The notes: generated by a model from the sequence alone, not told the origin. A DNA stretch of 64,000 nucleotides from Heligmosomoides polygyrus polygyrus (GCA_947396885.1 OX377205.1:51258676-51322675); one strand, 5' to 3'. Shown: positions 11,237-21,583, numbered from the stretch's first letter. Translations and numbers: made by a program.

Positions 11237-11252
11237 GTCGTCAACGTGTTAA

Positions 11253-11769
11253 TGTGTCACTAACACTACAAAAATGGGACAAGCTACACCGATAGTAATG
11301 AAAAGAAACAAACAATGCTATAGCTCTGTTCTGTGCTCTCCTCCGCGTGAGCCGCATTGAAATTGCCTACATCCTGGAGATCCCTCCCCTTCCAATTCGG
11401 ATGCAAACAAGAGACGAAACTGTAATCGAAATGAGTAGAAAAGACTACATTTACATTCGCTGTATGTAGTTACATACTTGCCAGGCTTGCCCGCCACGGA
11501 ATGCTATGATGAACTCCCGCCCGCGACCCTATTTGCGTCAAAACGGCCAAAACGGCCGCGCGCCACCGATCCGCTGCGAAAATCTTTGATTTGGCGTGCG
11601 CAACAATGAACGAAATAAGAAACTCTAGGCCTTCGCTGGAGGACCTGCTCCGATAGTAGAAACTAGGAGCTCCCGGAAACTGTGCTAGGTGGGTGTTCTT
11701 CTTATTATTTTCCCTGTATACTGACATGATTGAGGTGGATTGTTTGGCTTGAATAAGTTACCTAGGATG
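11253..11769. other. No gene supported
   Basis: 11,325-11,440 resembles 9,300-9,400 on the other side of the piggyBac element (CTGTGCTCTCCTCCGC, AAACAAGAGACGAAAC). This suggests a pre-existing repeat that piggyBac entered or flanks. An 85-codon minus ORF at 11,470-11,727 has no recognisable domain. Confidence 0.35.
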
Positions 11770-12101
11770 CTCCGTCACATCCTAGGTGATTCATTGAAAT
11801 TTATCAACCCCTCTATTTTGCGATTGCGCCGAGGAACTTATCCAACCCAGCAGGATACCAGAGCTTTGATCTCCATAAATCGGCTGCCAGATTATCGGGG
11901 CCAGTCGCTTTGCAGGCCTTCCTTCATCTTCTTCAAGGCCTCTTCTGTTTCCTCCAGGGTGATCTTGTGAACGGAACCGTCGGCAGAAGCCACATAAGGG
12001 ATGACGGGATAAGGAAGTTCCGTTTGGAAATTTCCACAGCTCAATGAGGCTACAAATGAAGAGGTGCGCCTCGCCAAGTCGAACAATTGGGGCCACCTCA
12101 A
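11770..12101 (-). pseudogene. LINE reverse transcriptase fragment
   Basis: The minus reading contains GSVHKITLEETEEALKKMKE and then, in another frame, remnants of the GKATGPD-type RT motif. This is the region just upstream of the RT fingers in RTE-like LINEs. Stops and frameshifts are frequent. Confidence 0.6.
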
Positions 12102-12741
12102 GATAGGTGAAGACGCAGGAAAGCTTCTCGTTCTGTCAGCAAGTTTTTCAAATATCTATGCCTATTTCAAGAAGCACCCAAACACCGATCGTCGTCTGTA
12201 GAAAGGTCTTAACGAAGCAATTACAATTTTGAGTCAACCGGAGTGTAGCTCTTGTCTGCTCATCGGCCCGACTCTGCTCCAATACCAAAAACGGCTGATG
12301 CTAATTGACTTCCTGTTTGCCGCACGGCGAGGAATGAGGATCAGAACCACCAAGAGGCGACAAATCATACGATCGCCACATCGCTGATATGAATGATGTC
12401 ATGGAACACGCCTAGCAGCTCTCGCAAAACAAAGTTGACCAGTGGTATTCCGATCTTCGAATCCAGCAGAGAACCTTCACACAGTTCTAATGCTCGCCCC
12501 CAAAAAACTCCAGCTCAGAGAAGCATTCGAAGGCGGTCACTAAAGGGTACTTCGACTCATTGACAATCTAAGTGAAATGAAACCATGGAACGTCAGTTCA
12601 ACGCCAAAGGTAGAGTCGGAAACGAAAGAACTAGAATACGTACTGACACTAGAATAAACAACCAGCTCTTCGCGCACGAAGCGCTACGTAGCTTTGTTGC
12701 CTCTGTCTTAGATAACTTAATTGAAAACATGAACATTAATA
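12102..12741. other. No gene supported
   Basis: The composition looks once-coding (moderate GC), but no frame stays open beyond about 100 codons and no domain is recognised. It may be further LINE debris adjoining the RT fragment. Confidence 0.3.
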
Positions 12742-13794
12742 TTAGGTTGTCCCATAAGTCTTCGCCGTTTTTTTTCAACGATTCACTGCAGATTTCGCCG
12801 GCGGTTTCTTGCATAGCGCTGCATAGCTTTCTGAAGAGAACGATTTGCTCTATCAGAACATGTACTGCATTTCTTTTTTCATCATAAATTTGGTGAATTT
12901 TTAGGTCGTTGAAGTGAAAAGTGAAAAAGTAAAAAAGTAGCCATTTGCGCACTTGTTCTCTCCGCTTGGCTTTGCTAATTTTTGCGCCGTTTTTTATAGC
13001 ACTTGGAAGACAATGTCTTGTACTACAAGAATATGTGTTAGTGCTCTTTGCTCATTTGTCCTTTATTGATGTTTAGGTCATCAAATTGGGACGTCCGAAG
13101 AAGGATGGTTATTTTTGCCGACAGCTCCTGCTTTGTGGTTGGAATTTTTGGGTTGTTGTTATATGTCATGCGAAAGAAAATGTTTTGCCCTATAAGAATG
13201 TCTGTCGTGTTTGTTGATTTCTATTGAATGTCAACAAAATTCCAAAAAGAGAAAAATCGCCTTCACCAACAACTCCTTCTCCTTCTTCAGTTGTTGATAT
13301 TCGACAGAAATCAGCGTGAACCAATAAACGCGACACAAATTCTTACTGAGCAAGACATCTTCTTCCAAACGACATATAACACCAAGCAAAAATGTCCAAC
13401 CACAGAACCGGAGTTTTGATAAAAATTTGGACGGAAAGGTTGGAATTCCCAATTTGATGGCCTAAAAATCAATAATGGGCAAGTGAGAAAATAGGACCAA
13501 TACATATTCTTGTAGTACAGAACATTGTCTTCCAAGTGTTATAAAAAACTGCTCAAAAAATTACAAACCTAAGCAGAGAGGACAAGTGCGCAAATGGCTA
13601 CTTTTTCACTTTTTCACTTTTCACTTCAACGACCTAAAAATTGACAAAATGCATGATGAAAAAAGAAAGACTATACAGGTCCTGATAGAGCAGATCATTT
13701 CTTTCGAATACTGTACAGAGCTATGCAGAAGACCGCCGGCGAAATTCGCAATGAATCGTTGAAAAAAACGGCGGGGACTTATGGGACAACCTAA
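12742..13794. mobile_element. 1,053-bp foldback element with mariner ends
   Basis: The ends are TTAGGTTGTCCCATAAGTC and its inverted complement, flanked by TA. The whole element is one long inverted repeat: the left arm (12,742-13,240) matches the complement of the right arm (13,280-13,794) nearly throughout. Each arm also contains three diverged repeats at a spacing of about 170 bp (at about 12,839, 13,013 and 13,181), each carrying a CTATAAGAAT or CTACAAGAAT-like word. There is no transposase, so movement would depend on a mariner transposase elsewhere. Confidence 0.85.
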
Positions 13795-14189
13795 TATATT
13801 AAGGGAAAAACCTTTCAAATTGGGGAATAAAACGACTAACAAAACCCAAAAATTTTTTTCGGAACAGGTCAATGAAGAAACGACCTCCTAATACAATACA
13901 AGCCACATCTGTTTTGACTTGTTTCGTTTTCTTAGGTTCAAAACTAAAAATTATCTCACAATTCTCACCAATATTACCATTAATGATATTGACAAAGTTA
14001 ATCTTACCAAAGAAAAAACCTCTTCTTAGCTCTTTATGCTTTTCGTAACGCTACGTTTACACCTAAAAAGGCTAATGATTTCACGTATATTAAGTTTCGT
14101 TTTTATGGTAAAAAATTAAACCAATTTAATATACATCAAATTATAAATGATAAACAAATCACAAGTGCTATCACAAAGAATAGATCGAC
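13795..14189. other. AT-rich remnant, possibly N-terminal Naiad-like element
   Basis: An AT-rich stretch with broken frames rich in Asn, Lys and Ile (for example FTYIKFRFYGKKLNQFNI). It sits upstream of the Naiad RT pieces from 15,895, and its composition matches the element at 38.9 kb. No diagnostic motif is visible, so the link is tentative. Confidence 0.3.
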
Positions 14190-15470
14190 CTTCCGTCGGC
14201 CATCATAATCACGGAAAACTCGAGAAAAAACAATGAATTAAGGCTTGATTTGAAGAACAGGAAAGCGGCCATTTTATATTTCCAAAACGGAAGTTGCGCC
14301 ATACCCTGTCTGAAGCTTGTCGATTTTTATTCGATTGATAGCGAAATTTCTCCTTGCATGCAGTTTCACACCTGAATACGATGAAACATAAATAACTATA
14401 ATAAGCCCACATTCTTAGAAAGCAAATTGAACGTCTTGCAACTTGAGACGAGCTAGATTGTCTGATCGAGATCTGAGCTAATCACGCAACACCCACACCG
14501 ATCGATGAATTCTGGGTGGCAGTAGTCGTTAGATCGTTCAGACGATCAATACCAATCAATATTATCGATCGCTTGAGTAGTTTCTCTCTCAGACTTCATA
14601 GATCTGGGCCATAATTACGCAACACCGACCCCGATCGATCAAGACAGAGAGGGATGCATCAATATATCGGTTTATATAGATTGTCTGATCGAGCTCTGAG
14701 ATAATGACGCAACACGACCCCGATCGATTAAGTCTGAGAGAGAACCGATAACACAGATAAAACGATCGATAATATCGATCAATATAAGTTCCGAAGGGAA
14801 GCCAATATTTACCTGATAGACCTTGTGTCGGCCATCATAATCACGCAAGACCCACCTAGATCGATTAAGTCTGAGTCAATCAAATAAACGTTATGTTGAA
14901 CTTTTTGAGTGCACGGCGCGATCCAGTCTTTGGGTTCAGGTTTTTCCTCAAAAAATAAAATTCTTATAAAATTATTTCACTCATTCGGTAGCTAAAGAAA
15001 AAATCAAAAATGTTATTCTAACCGTATGCTCTTCTCGAACAAAAGCTATTTTAACCATCTTGAAGACTGTAGTTTAACCCGTAAGAAGCTCGTCTCGATT
15101 TGGAAGACGTTAAATTTGATTTCAAAGTTCATAGACCTGCTTTGAAGAGTGAACAATTCGACGTGAAAAGTGTACAATTTGGTTTGAAAACTGTCCAATT
15201 CGATGTGAAATGGATAGATAGTCTGCTCGACGTCTGAGCTAATGACGCAACACGCACTCAGATCGATTAAGTCGATAAGATCTGTCGATCGATATAAGGT
15301 CTGACGGGAAACCAATATCACCGCTGAAAAAATTGGTAATATCGCTTAATAGTCGTGATCAAAACTTCACCATGGTGGCTGATTGCGTTATAGACCTTCG
15401 TGGGCCATCATAATCATGCAACACCCACCCCGAAAGTGCCCGATCGAAACGCCTTAGGCTATCATATGTT
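14190..15470. repeat. TATCGATCGATA-rich modular repeat
   Basis: At least five imperfect modules carry CATAATCACGCAACACCCAC or ATGACGCAACACGACC, followed by CCGATCGATTAAGTCTGAGA and ATCGATAATATCGATC. The same modules form the middle of modular elements A and B. 15,060-15,215 also has short tandem words around TTTGAAAACTGTCCAATTCG. It appears to be inserted within a decayed Penelope-like element. Confidence 0.65.
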
Positions 15471-15613
15471 GTTGTTAGGGAAGCTGGATGAAGAAGGACA
15501 CACCAGCAAGAACGCGCAAAGCAGAAGCAAGCGGTGCAGCGCATCGACGCCTTCCATCACAGGTCATGGGGTGTGAGCTGTGCCGCCGCGCAGTCCTCTT
15601 CCGAAACGCTTCA

Positions 15614-15804
15614 CGTGTTCTCTGAACCCGCCAGCGACGGCTGTGCGCTGCCGGGTTCAGAGAACACGCAAGACGTCACCACGCTGTAGCGTGGTGACGT
15701 CTTACGAAACCTCATCAAATAGGTGTTTTTTGATGACCACCCGGCAGAATAAACACCACCGGAAACAGTGGTTGCCTGCCACGCTGCCATGTTGTGGTGT
15801 TTAC
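15614..15804. repeat. Cluster of three hairpins
   Basis: Hairpin 1 is CGTGTTCTCTGAACCCG with its complement (15,614-15,630 and 15,652-15,668). Hairpin 2 is AAGACGTCACCACGCT with its complement, a 2-base loop (15,670-15,703). Hairpin 3 is ATAAACACCAC/GTGGTGTTTAC (about 15,749-15,804). Their spacing and near-perfection suggest the subterminal structure of a DNA transposon. No protein is encoded. Confidence 0.75.
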
Positions 15805-15894
15805 AGTTGGCTGCGGCGATACGCCGAACGGCTGGGTATAGCGTCAACTGTCACCAGTCAGTGGGAATGCCACCAGTCAGTGATTCGTGCCTCT

Positions 15895-16555
15895 TCTGTA
15901 TATAATAGGATTTGTAAAAAGTTATATTAGGTATATATCTATATTAAAAGAAATGAGCTCTAGAAATAACACTCATGTTACTACTATTGAAGATGAACAA
16001 GGAAAGGTTCTAAGAGAACAAGCTAATTCTATTAAGAACTTACAACTAAAACCTTTTGTAACAGGTGTAGTACCTTTAATATAGTGCATACTTAAACTGC
16101 ATAAAACACTACATAATTAAACATTTACTGCTGACTTTTCCGGTATTTCATAATATTCCGGAATACCCCTGAAATTTTTCACATTAGCTTTAAAATTGCT
16201 AATAAGCAATATTTAATGAGCACTAACAATAAGGTGTTTTGTTCGAGCGGCTCCTATCCTTAAAGAAGGTTATAGAACATATAAGATACAAAACATAATA
16301 TATATAATGGAATTTCTGCCTAAAAATAGCTATAGAAAAGTCGGGAATAAATTGTTTAAACAAACCGGAGGTGTCCTGCAAGGCAGCAATGCCAGCGCAC
16401 ACATTGCAGATCTTACATAAGGTCTCTTTGAATTTAAATACTATCATAAAGAACTTAGTTACGAACACGAATCCTTTCAGGCATATGGATAGTATTTTAA
16501 TTGTCCATGACCTATAAGAAACAGAAGTTGACGATATATTTAACAACACTTATAA
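15895..16555 (+). pseudogene. Naiad-like Penelope RT, copy 2, first segment
   Basis: The plus reading gives ADFSGI (RT Asp motif), then LFKQTGGVLQGSNASAHIAD (fourth RT block, family consensus GxPQGSNASPxIADL), then YMDSILIVHD (catalytic YxDD decayed to YMDS). Stops interrupt it. The reading resumes at 17,290-17,403 with KLKSTHIN, homologous to KKTHIN in copy 1 (41,450). A C-terminal remnant follows at 21,584-21,800. Two later transposons therefore split one RT. Confidence 0.75.
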
Positions 16556-16557
16556 TA

Positions 16558-17287
16558 CAGGGTGCGTAAAAAGTATTGACGCACTAAATGACGGTTGTGG
16601 AAATAGTATTGCGCCGTAAGTTTTAAAATGTTCATTTGAGAAATATGGAAAATGATTTTGCAAACACGATAGAATAACTCGTAATTGACATTGGCTCCTC
16701 TGCTGTGAATACAGGAGCGAAAACGACGGAAAAATTCATGAGCACGCGTCGCAAACACTTGCTTGCATTTCGTTCCGTGCTTTGAACAGGGTAGCCTTGT
16801 GCGACTGGTCACTTCTGTTGAAAGTAGCCCAGACCTCATTCTCCAAAATCGCCTAAAAAGAGTAATCCAGCCGATTCTTGTTTAAGCTGTGCTCGTCTGA
16901 GAAGCTGTCTACACCTGCGCGCGTTATCTGTTTACCGTTATCGGACAGAGGTTGATAATTTCGGATTCGAACGTTAACGTGCGTGAACCTCTTGTAATCA
17001 TCATCTGTTATGACAGAGCCGTGGCTGACGTTTGGGTTGCTGACATCTTTCCTCACCTACCGTTTCGAACAGCGCCTAAATCTCTAGTTAAGGAAGTATT
17101 CGGCTCTTTGGGTAACAGACAAAAAAGGGCCACCGTAACGATGACGATCATGATTCTTCAGTTTTTTCGTGAGTGTTTTTTGAGCACAATACAGACAACA
17201 AAAATAACACACAAAAACCTTGAGGGGTAGAAAAAAAGCTGGAGCTGAATCAAAACGTAGGTGCGTCAATACTTTTTACGCACCCTG
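16558..17287 (-). mobile_element. Tc1/mariner-like element, internally deleted
   Basis: TIRs CAGGGTGCGTAAAAAGTATT... and the exact complement end the element, flanked by TA. The length is 730 bp. A minus reading inside (about 16,640-16,840) contains FRRFRSCIHSRGANV, like the C-terminus of Tc1/mariner transposases (RRLxxCIxxxGxxxE). The catalytic core is missing. It interrupts the Naiad RT between DIFNNTY and KLKSTHIN. Confidence 0.8.
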
Positions 17288-17405
17288 TAATATAACGAAA
17301 CTGAAAAGTACACATATAAATCCTACAATTGCAATTTTCCAGACCCTAGATCTAGAGAGACGGTTTATCGTTTAAAGTCTCCAGACTCCCACATAGTAGT
17401 AATTA
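17288..17405 (+). pseudogene. Naiad-like RT, copy 2, second segment
   Basis: Continuation of the RT interrupted at 16,557: ITKLKSTHINPTIAIFQTLD. It lies between the 730-bp element and the mariner that follows. Confidence 0.6.
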
Positions 17406-17489
17406 TTAGGTTGTCCGGAAAGTTTTTAATCTTTTGTCAGAGAATAATGTGTAGTTAATAACTTTATTAACAACCACTATCATTCAAGA

Positions 17490-18110
17490 AAATATTCACC
17501 ATTATGATCTATCACATATTGCCATCCTTCTGGCAGAGAGCGAATAAAACGAGCGAAGAACTCCGGAGACTTGGACAGCAAGAAGTTGTTGACACCACTT
17601 TTGACTTCCCCCCGATTTGCGAACTTTTTTCCAGCTAACAAAGACTGTACGACCGGAAAATGTGATAGTCACTGGGTGGTAGATCAGGTGAGTACGCCGG
17701 AAGGGGTGCCAGTTCAATCCCGAGTTCCTCCAACTTCTTCGGCATATTCCTTGCTGTGTGAGGTCTGGCGTTATCCATGAGAAGAAGAATTTTCCTCTTC
17801 AAGGATTGCAATTACGTAGGATTTCACTCATTTTCTTCAGCTGAGCGCAGAACACGTTCGAGTCTACCATAAAACCGGTAGGAAACAATTCCCAGAATAC
17901 TGGGCCATTGATGTTCCACCAGAAGGAAAGCAACTCCTTTTTGTCATGATCAGGACGTTTCGGCTGTGGTTGAGGCAACTCATCGAAGTCCACCCAGCGC
18001 TTGCGACGCACCAAGTTGTCGTAGACGCAGTACTTTTCATCCATCGTGACGATCGAGTCGATCCAAGCAAATGTGCGGCGACGGTTGAAGAGAGAAGTGC
18101 AGGTACCAAC
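17490..18110 (-). pseudogene. mariner 1 transposase, catalytic part
   Basis: The minus reading TSLFNRRRTFAWIDSIVTMD contains the first catalytic Asp in TMDEKYCVYDN. It continues with SFWWNINGPVFWE, then LLMDNARPHTARN (second Asp) and YSPDLPPSDYH (third Asp): the mariner DD34D triad. It then frameshifts before the tail EFFARFIRSLPEGWQYVIDH. At least one frameshift plus the insertions makes it inactive. The N-terminal helix-turn-helix parts are at 21,190-21,446 (ALLLHNRSGRSANEAHRF) and 20,775-20,975 ([20 protein letters not shown]). Confidence 0.85.
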
Positions 18111-18121
18111 ACACCTCCGTT

Positions 18122-18358
18122 AAACATTGTTACTAGTAAGGTCTTCAGCTTAACCGGCTCCATGCTGATATCAGCGACCGGCCCATCCCGTATCACGGGT
18201 GGGTGCTGGCAGGCCTCGAGGATATCGCGGATGTTACGTGCGGTCAAACAGCGCCGGTGGTGTAAGGCGAACATCGCTGCCCGGAAAGCAGAAGATGTGG
18301 GTTCGAGTCCCGCCTGGCGCAAGAGTTTTGATCGTAACAAAACATCCTGTAACAACAT
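18122..18358 (+). mobile_element. SINE-B, complete copy with 11-bp target duplication
   Basis: It is flanked by ACACCTCCGTT at 18,111-18,121 and again at 18,359-18,369, and the mariner reading is continuous once it is removed. The tRNA-like region is internal, at 18,251-18,320: acceptor-like GCGCCGG and CTGGCGC pair, the A-box region is TGGTGTAAGGCG, and the B box is GGTTCGAGTCC. The tail is GTTTTGATCGTAACAAAAC. An unusual 130-bp leader precedes the tRNA-like part. Confidence 0.85.
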
Positions 18359-18369
18359 ACACCTCCGTT

Positions 18370-18504
18370 TGTCCTGATGCGTCAAAGCATGTGGTACGAC
18401 TCGAGGCAACTTCGCGACTTTACCAGAGGACCGAAGAACATCGTGTACTGTGGACTTAGGAGTTCGCGTACAAAAAGATCAGGTTGAGCACCGCAGGTGG
18501 CGAA
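18370..18504 (-). pseudogene. mariner 1 transposase, linker segment
   Basis: The minus reading VHDVLRSSGKVAKLPRVVPH matches the conserved mariner second helix-turn-helix and linker (family form HRHLxxLGKVxKLxxWVPHEL). It sits between the SINE and the Penelope-like insertion. Confidence 0.8.
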
Positions 18505-18623
18505 TAAGAGCTGTCTTGTAAGACATTCCAAGTGCGACTGTCAATGAATCTTGGCATGGTCCTGTTAAGATGAATGTTGATGTTTAGCTTCGTCCAAGAT
18601 TGTTATATATCTTTATTCCTAAC

Positions 18624-18659
18624 GGCTGACGTTTCGGCGTTGTCGCCTTCTTCAGAGCC
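18624..18659 (-). ncRNA. Hammerhead-like motif, downstream repeat
   Basis: On the minus strand: GGCT, CTGAAGA, A, GGCG-ACAA-CGCC, GAAA, CGTC, AGCC. This matches the hammerhead core (CUGANGA, stem II, GAAA, cleavage after UC/UH), with stem I formed by GGCT/AGCC. Stem III is reduced to almost nothing, as reported for minimal hammerheads of Penelope-like elements, where a dimer may be the active form. Activity is not shown by sequence alone. Confidence 0.65.
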
Positions 18660-18873
18660 TGGAAGAATCGAATCGAATTCAAGACACCATCCCCCCAAAC
18701 TCCATTTCGTACTGCAAAGCAAGTTCACAAAGCGAAAAGGAACTAAAACGGCACCTCAAATTTATAGAATGGGCGACTTCAGAACTCAGAGTCGTCCACC
18801 GTCAATGGCCGCTGGATGTGAGAAAGTGAGTGGCAAACCCATGTAATCACTATATTTTGGTGAATACTACCGA

Positions 18874-20686
18874 TCACAATCCACACATGTCGGCGAATGG
18901 TGCAAGATCTTGAGCTATTGCAACGCACTCGTTCCTTCTGTTAATTCTAGGTGTTCTAGCCGCGATATATAGCGCTTCGAGAGTGCGTCGCGCTGAAATG
19001 TCACACTCGCGCGCTAGGATCTTCACCTCCACATCAAAACACCTGTTTCCATGATAGTTGACCCTGTGATCACCTAAAGGAGTGGACGTTCGTGATGTAC
19101 GTAGTCCGTGAATGTGCTCCTTTATTCTTACGCACAAGGGTCTCCCAGTCTCCCCAACATACTCTTCCCTGCAGTCGCAACATGTTATAAGGTATACTAC
19201 ACCCGATGTTGTGCAGTCTCCTGCATTCCCAAACGGACAGATGACGCAAGAGGGTGTAGTGCATATACGATCGTACATGCGATTTCGTACTAACTGCGCT
19301 TTCAAGTTGGTAGGGGGAATCTCAATAACCCTCACATCGTCCTGAAGGTCAGATGCTCGTATGCAACCCCGAATTGCTGCCGTTACACGGTCAGAAATGA
19401 ATGGTACGCAAAATACCACCTTCGACTGTTCGTCCTCAAGCTCCCTGATAGCTGTTGATCGTCGTCTTGGTCCGCTGATCTGGCTTATATTAGCGTATCC
19501 ATTTTGCATCGCAATGGAGTGAGCCGTATCCAATGAATAAGCCACATCCTCGCCTTCAGATGAAACTGTGCGGGCCGTGCGAAACATATTTCGGATAACA
19601 GCTCTCTTAGACCTCGATGGATGTGCTGATGCGCAATGGATTATGATATTCTTGCTTGCTGGTTTCCGGTACCATCTGGTCCTGTAGGACCCGCCAGAAA
19701 GAAGTACTTGCACGTTAAGGAATGCGAGCCAGTTAGCGGTGGGCTTTTCACGCGTGAATCTTATATGTTCCGACTGCCTGTTCAGTATATCGAAACATGT
19801 GTCCATCTCCTGTTGGGTTGGACATATGACAAAACAGTCATCGATATACCGGCAGTACACAGTGGGCATGCGTCCCAACACAGGGCGTTCCACCTTCGAC
19901 ATGAACGCAACCGCAAGCACTGGTGCTAGTCTTTGACCCATAGCAAGACCTCTAACTTGCTTGTAAAACTCACCCGACCACTTAAAGACGTTGCATTGCA
20001 GACAATCGCTAGTGAGACCCACCAACTGTGATACGGTAAGACCGTACATGTTGATAATGGTGTGGTGCTCATTAAGCAATTCTAGGACTGCCTCCAACGC
20101 ACTTTCATTGGATACGTTGGTATAAAGTGATGTTACGTCGAATGACTCCATCACGTATCCACTCTCGAATCTTGCCTCTCTGAGCTTTTCGAGAAATTTA
20201 TTCGTGTTGGGTAGGTGGGCGGGAATAAATTGGAATAGTTGTACAAGCACGAGGTTGAGAAACCATGCAATACGATCAGTGGGTCCACCGATGTTACTAA
20301 TAATTGGCCTCACCTTGAAAAGTGAGGGATCAACAGCTGACGCGTTCTCAGGAGAGAGCTTGTGGGTCTTTATCAGGGTGTAGAGAACTGGGCAGACAGG
20401 TAGATCGCAACGAAGTCTTGCTATCGTTGCTCTAGGTATATTAGCTGCACGCGCCACCTCCGTCCACTTCTTATTGAGTTTCCTATATTGTCGTACAAAT
20501 TCCTCAGAAGTAGAGCGTGTATAGACAGAAGCGTCTTGAAGATGTAGTCGTGTGATCGCTCTGTCTAGTTCTTGTGAAAGTACCACAAATTCGCCACCCT
20601 TGTCGCTTATACCAATTTTGATAGCACCTGATGCTGCAGAATCTCGAATTTCTCTTAGACCTTGCCTCTGTGCTGATGATAAGTTG
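18874..20686 (-). CDS. Penelope-like RT plus C-terminal GIY-YIG endonuclease (5'-partial)
   Basis: This is the longest uninterrupted frame in the window: 570 codons from the first usable start at 20,586, with the same frame open upstream to the terminal repeat (ISDKGGEFVVLS precedes it). It encodes a Penelope-type reverse transcriptase: LIKTHKLSPENA, VRPIISNIGG, SFDVTSLYTNVS (catalytic Asp), GLAMGQRLAPVLAVAF, and YCRYIDDCFVI (YIDD, the second and third Asp). The C-terminal GIY-YIG endonuclease reads VVYLITCCDCREEYVGETGR, preceded by a Cys-rich CTTPSCVICPFG segment. The RT would copy element RNA primed at nicks cut by the endonuclease. The N-terminus is missing compared with complete family members. 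The absence of stops implies a recent insertion. Confidence 0.9.
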
Positions 20687-20709
20687 GCGACAACGCCGAA
20701 ACGTCAGCC
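20673..20709 (+). ncRNA. Hammerhead-like motif, upstream repeat (antisense to the ORF)
   Basis: The plus strand reads CTGATGA, TAAGTT, GGCG-ACAA-CGCC, GAAACGTC, AGCC. It is the inverted partner of the motif at 18,624. The stem I partner before CTGATGA is weak, and the element ORF runs into it at this end. Confidence 0.5.
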
Positions 20710-21583
20710 GTTAGGAATAAAGATATATAACAATCTTGGACGAAGCTAAACATCAACATTCATCTTAAGAGCTGTCTGTTCTGCGTATGTGGCCGACTTG
20801 TGCGTCGGGAATCCTCGAGCGATTTGTCACCGTTGTCGAACTTGCGGTACCAATTGAAGCACGTCGCCCGAGAGGGGACTTGCTCGGCTCCAGGACCTAA
20901 CTCCAGCGCGACCTTGCGCGCTAGCCGCGTGCGACGTCGCGACGCTGAAATGCGGACGTGCGCTCGGTGACGCATGGTTAGCCGCGGAGCACGAAATGTT
21001 CTCAGTGTTTAAGCTCCCAGACCACATTTCTAGCAAGGAACTTAAGGTCCCACAAAATAAAAAAAAAAACCATCCACATGACCACGATTCCTGTATAAAC
21101 TGCCGCTGATCGTCCCATTGAAACCACATTCCTATACCATCTCCAAGAAACGTTGAATTGATGCCGCATGTCCCTGTAGGAAGTGTTTCTAGCCGTCGGA
21201 AGCATCGGACCGCGACAACTCGTCAAATTTCGTCGCGCGCAGCGCGCGACGCCAGGGGGGTTCGCGCGGCGTTGGAGTTATGTCTGCCCCCGGGGCTTGC
21301 TCCTTCATTGTCTCCTGTAGAAAGCGATGGGCCTCGTTCGCGGATCGGCCGGAGCGGTTGTGTAGAAGGAGAGCTGGTCGGTAGAGTATCTTCTCATCGT
21401 CCATCGCGAAGGCTCCACTGGGAGCAGGAGATGATATGTCGCACATGCCGCTCGTAGTTACATATTATGGACGTGAAACACAAACTTCCTAAGTCCGGCC
21501 CTCTCACAAGTTTAGCCGGCAAAGATACGTTGTTATGAATCTTACCATGCAATTATTCTAAAAACTTTCCGGGTTACCTAATA

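Larger units (their letters stand above)
9443..11252 (+). mobile_element. piggyBac-like element bounded by TTAA
   Basis: The left end is TTAACACGTAGACGACCG (9,443). The right end, read on the minus strand, is TTAACACGTTGACGACCG (from 11,252). TTAA flanks and matching terminal repeats are the piggyBac signature. Both ends share a subterminal block (TGACATCATGTC...ACGGTC). Inside is the N-terminal part of a piggyBac transposase, interrupted by modular element copy A. Only about 170 bp remains between that insert and the right terminus, so most of the transposase is deleted. Confidence 0.8.
18517..20765 (-). mobile_element. Penelope-like element with inverted pseudo-LTRs
   Basis: A 12-bp target duplication TAAGAGCTGTCT lies at 18,505-18,516 and 20,766-20,777, inside mariner 1. 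An inverted repeat of about 82 bp occupies 18,565-18,647 and 20,686-20,767; each copy contains a GGCGACAACGCC stem and GAAACGTC. The RT/endonuclease frame lies between, on the minus strand. Inverted pseudo-LTR arrangements are known for Penelope-like elements. The upstream repeat interrupts the reading frame, so the copy is 5'-truncated. Confidence 0.9.
17406..21581 (-). mobile_element. mariner 1, split by a SINE and a Penelope-like element
   Basis: The TIRs are TTAGGTTGTCCGGAAAGTTT (17,406) and a slightly diverged complement ending 21,581, both flanked by TA. Transposase pieces lie on the minus strand in order. The 4.2-kb span exceeds the usual 1.3 kb because of a 237-bp SINE (18,122-18,358), a 2,249-bp Penelope-like element (18,517-20,765), and probably about 200 bp near 21,000. 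It is itself inserted in a Naiad-like element. Confidence 0.85.

Noticed and set aside
18251..18320. Functional tRNA gene
   Set aside because: It folds roughly as a tRNA, but has C instead of T before the anticodon position and lies inside a SINE bounded by target duplications.
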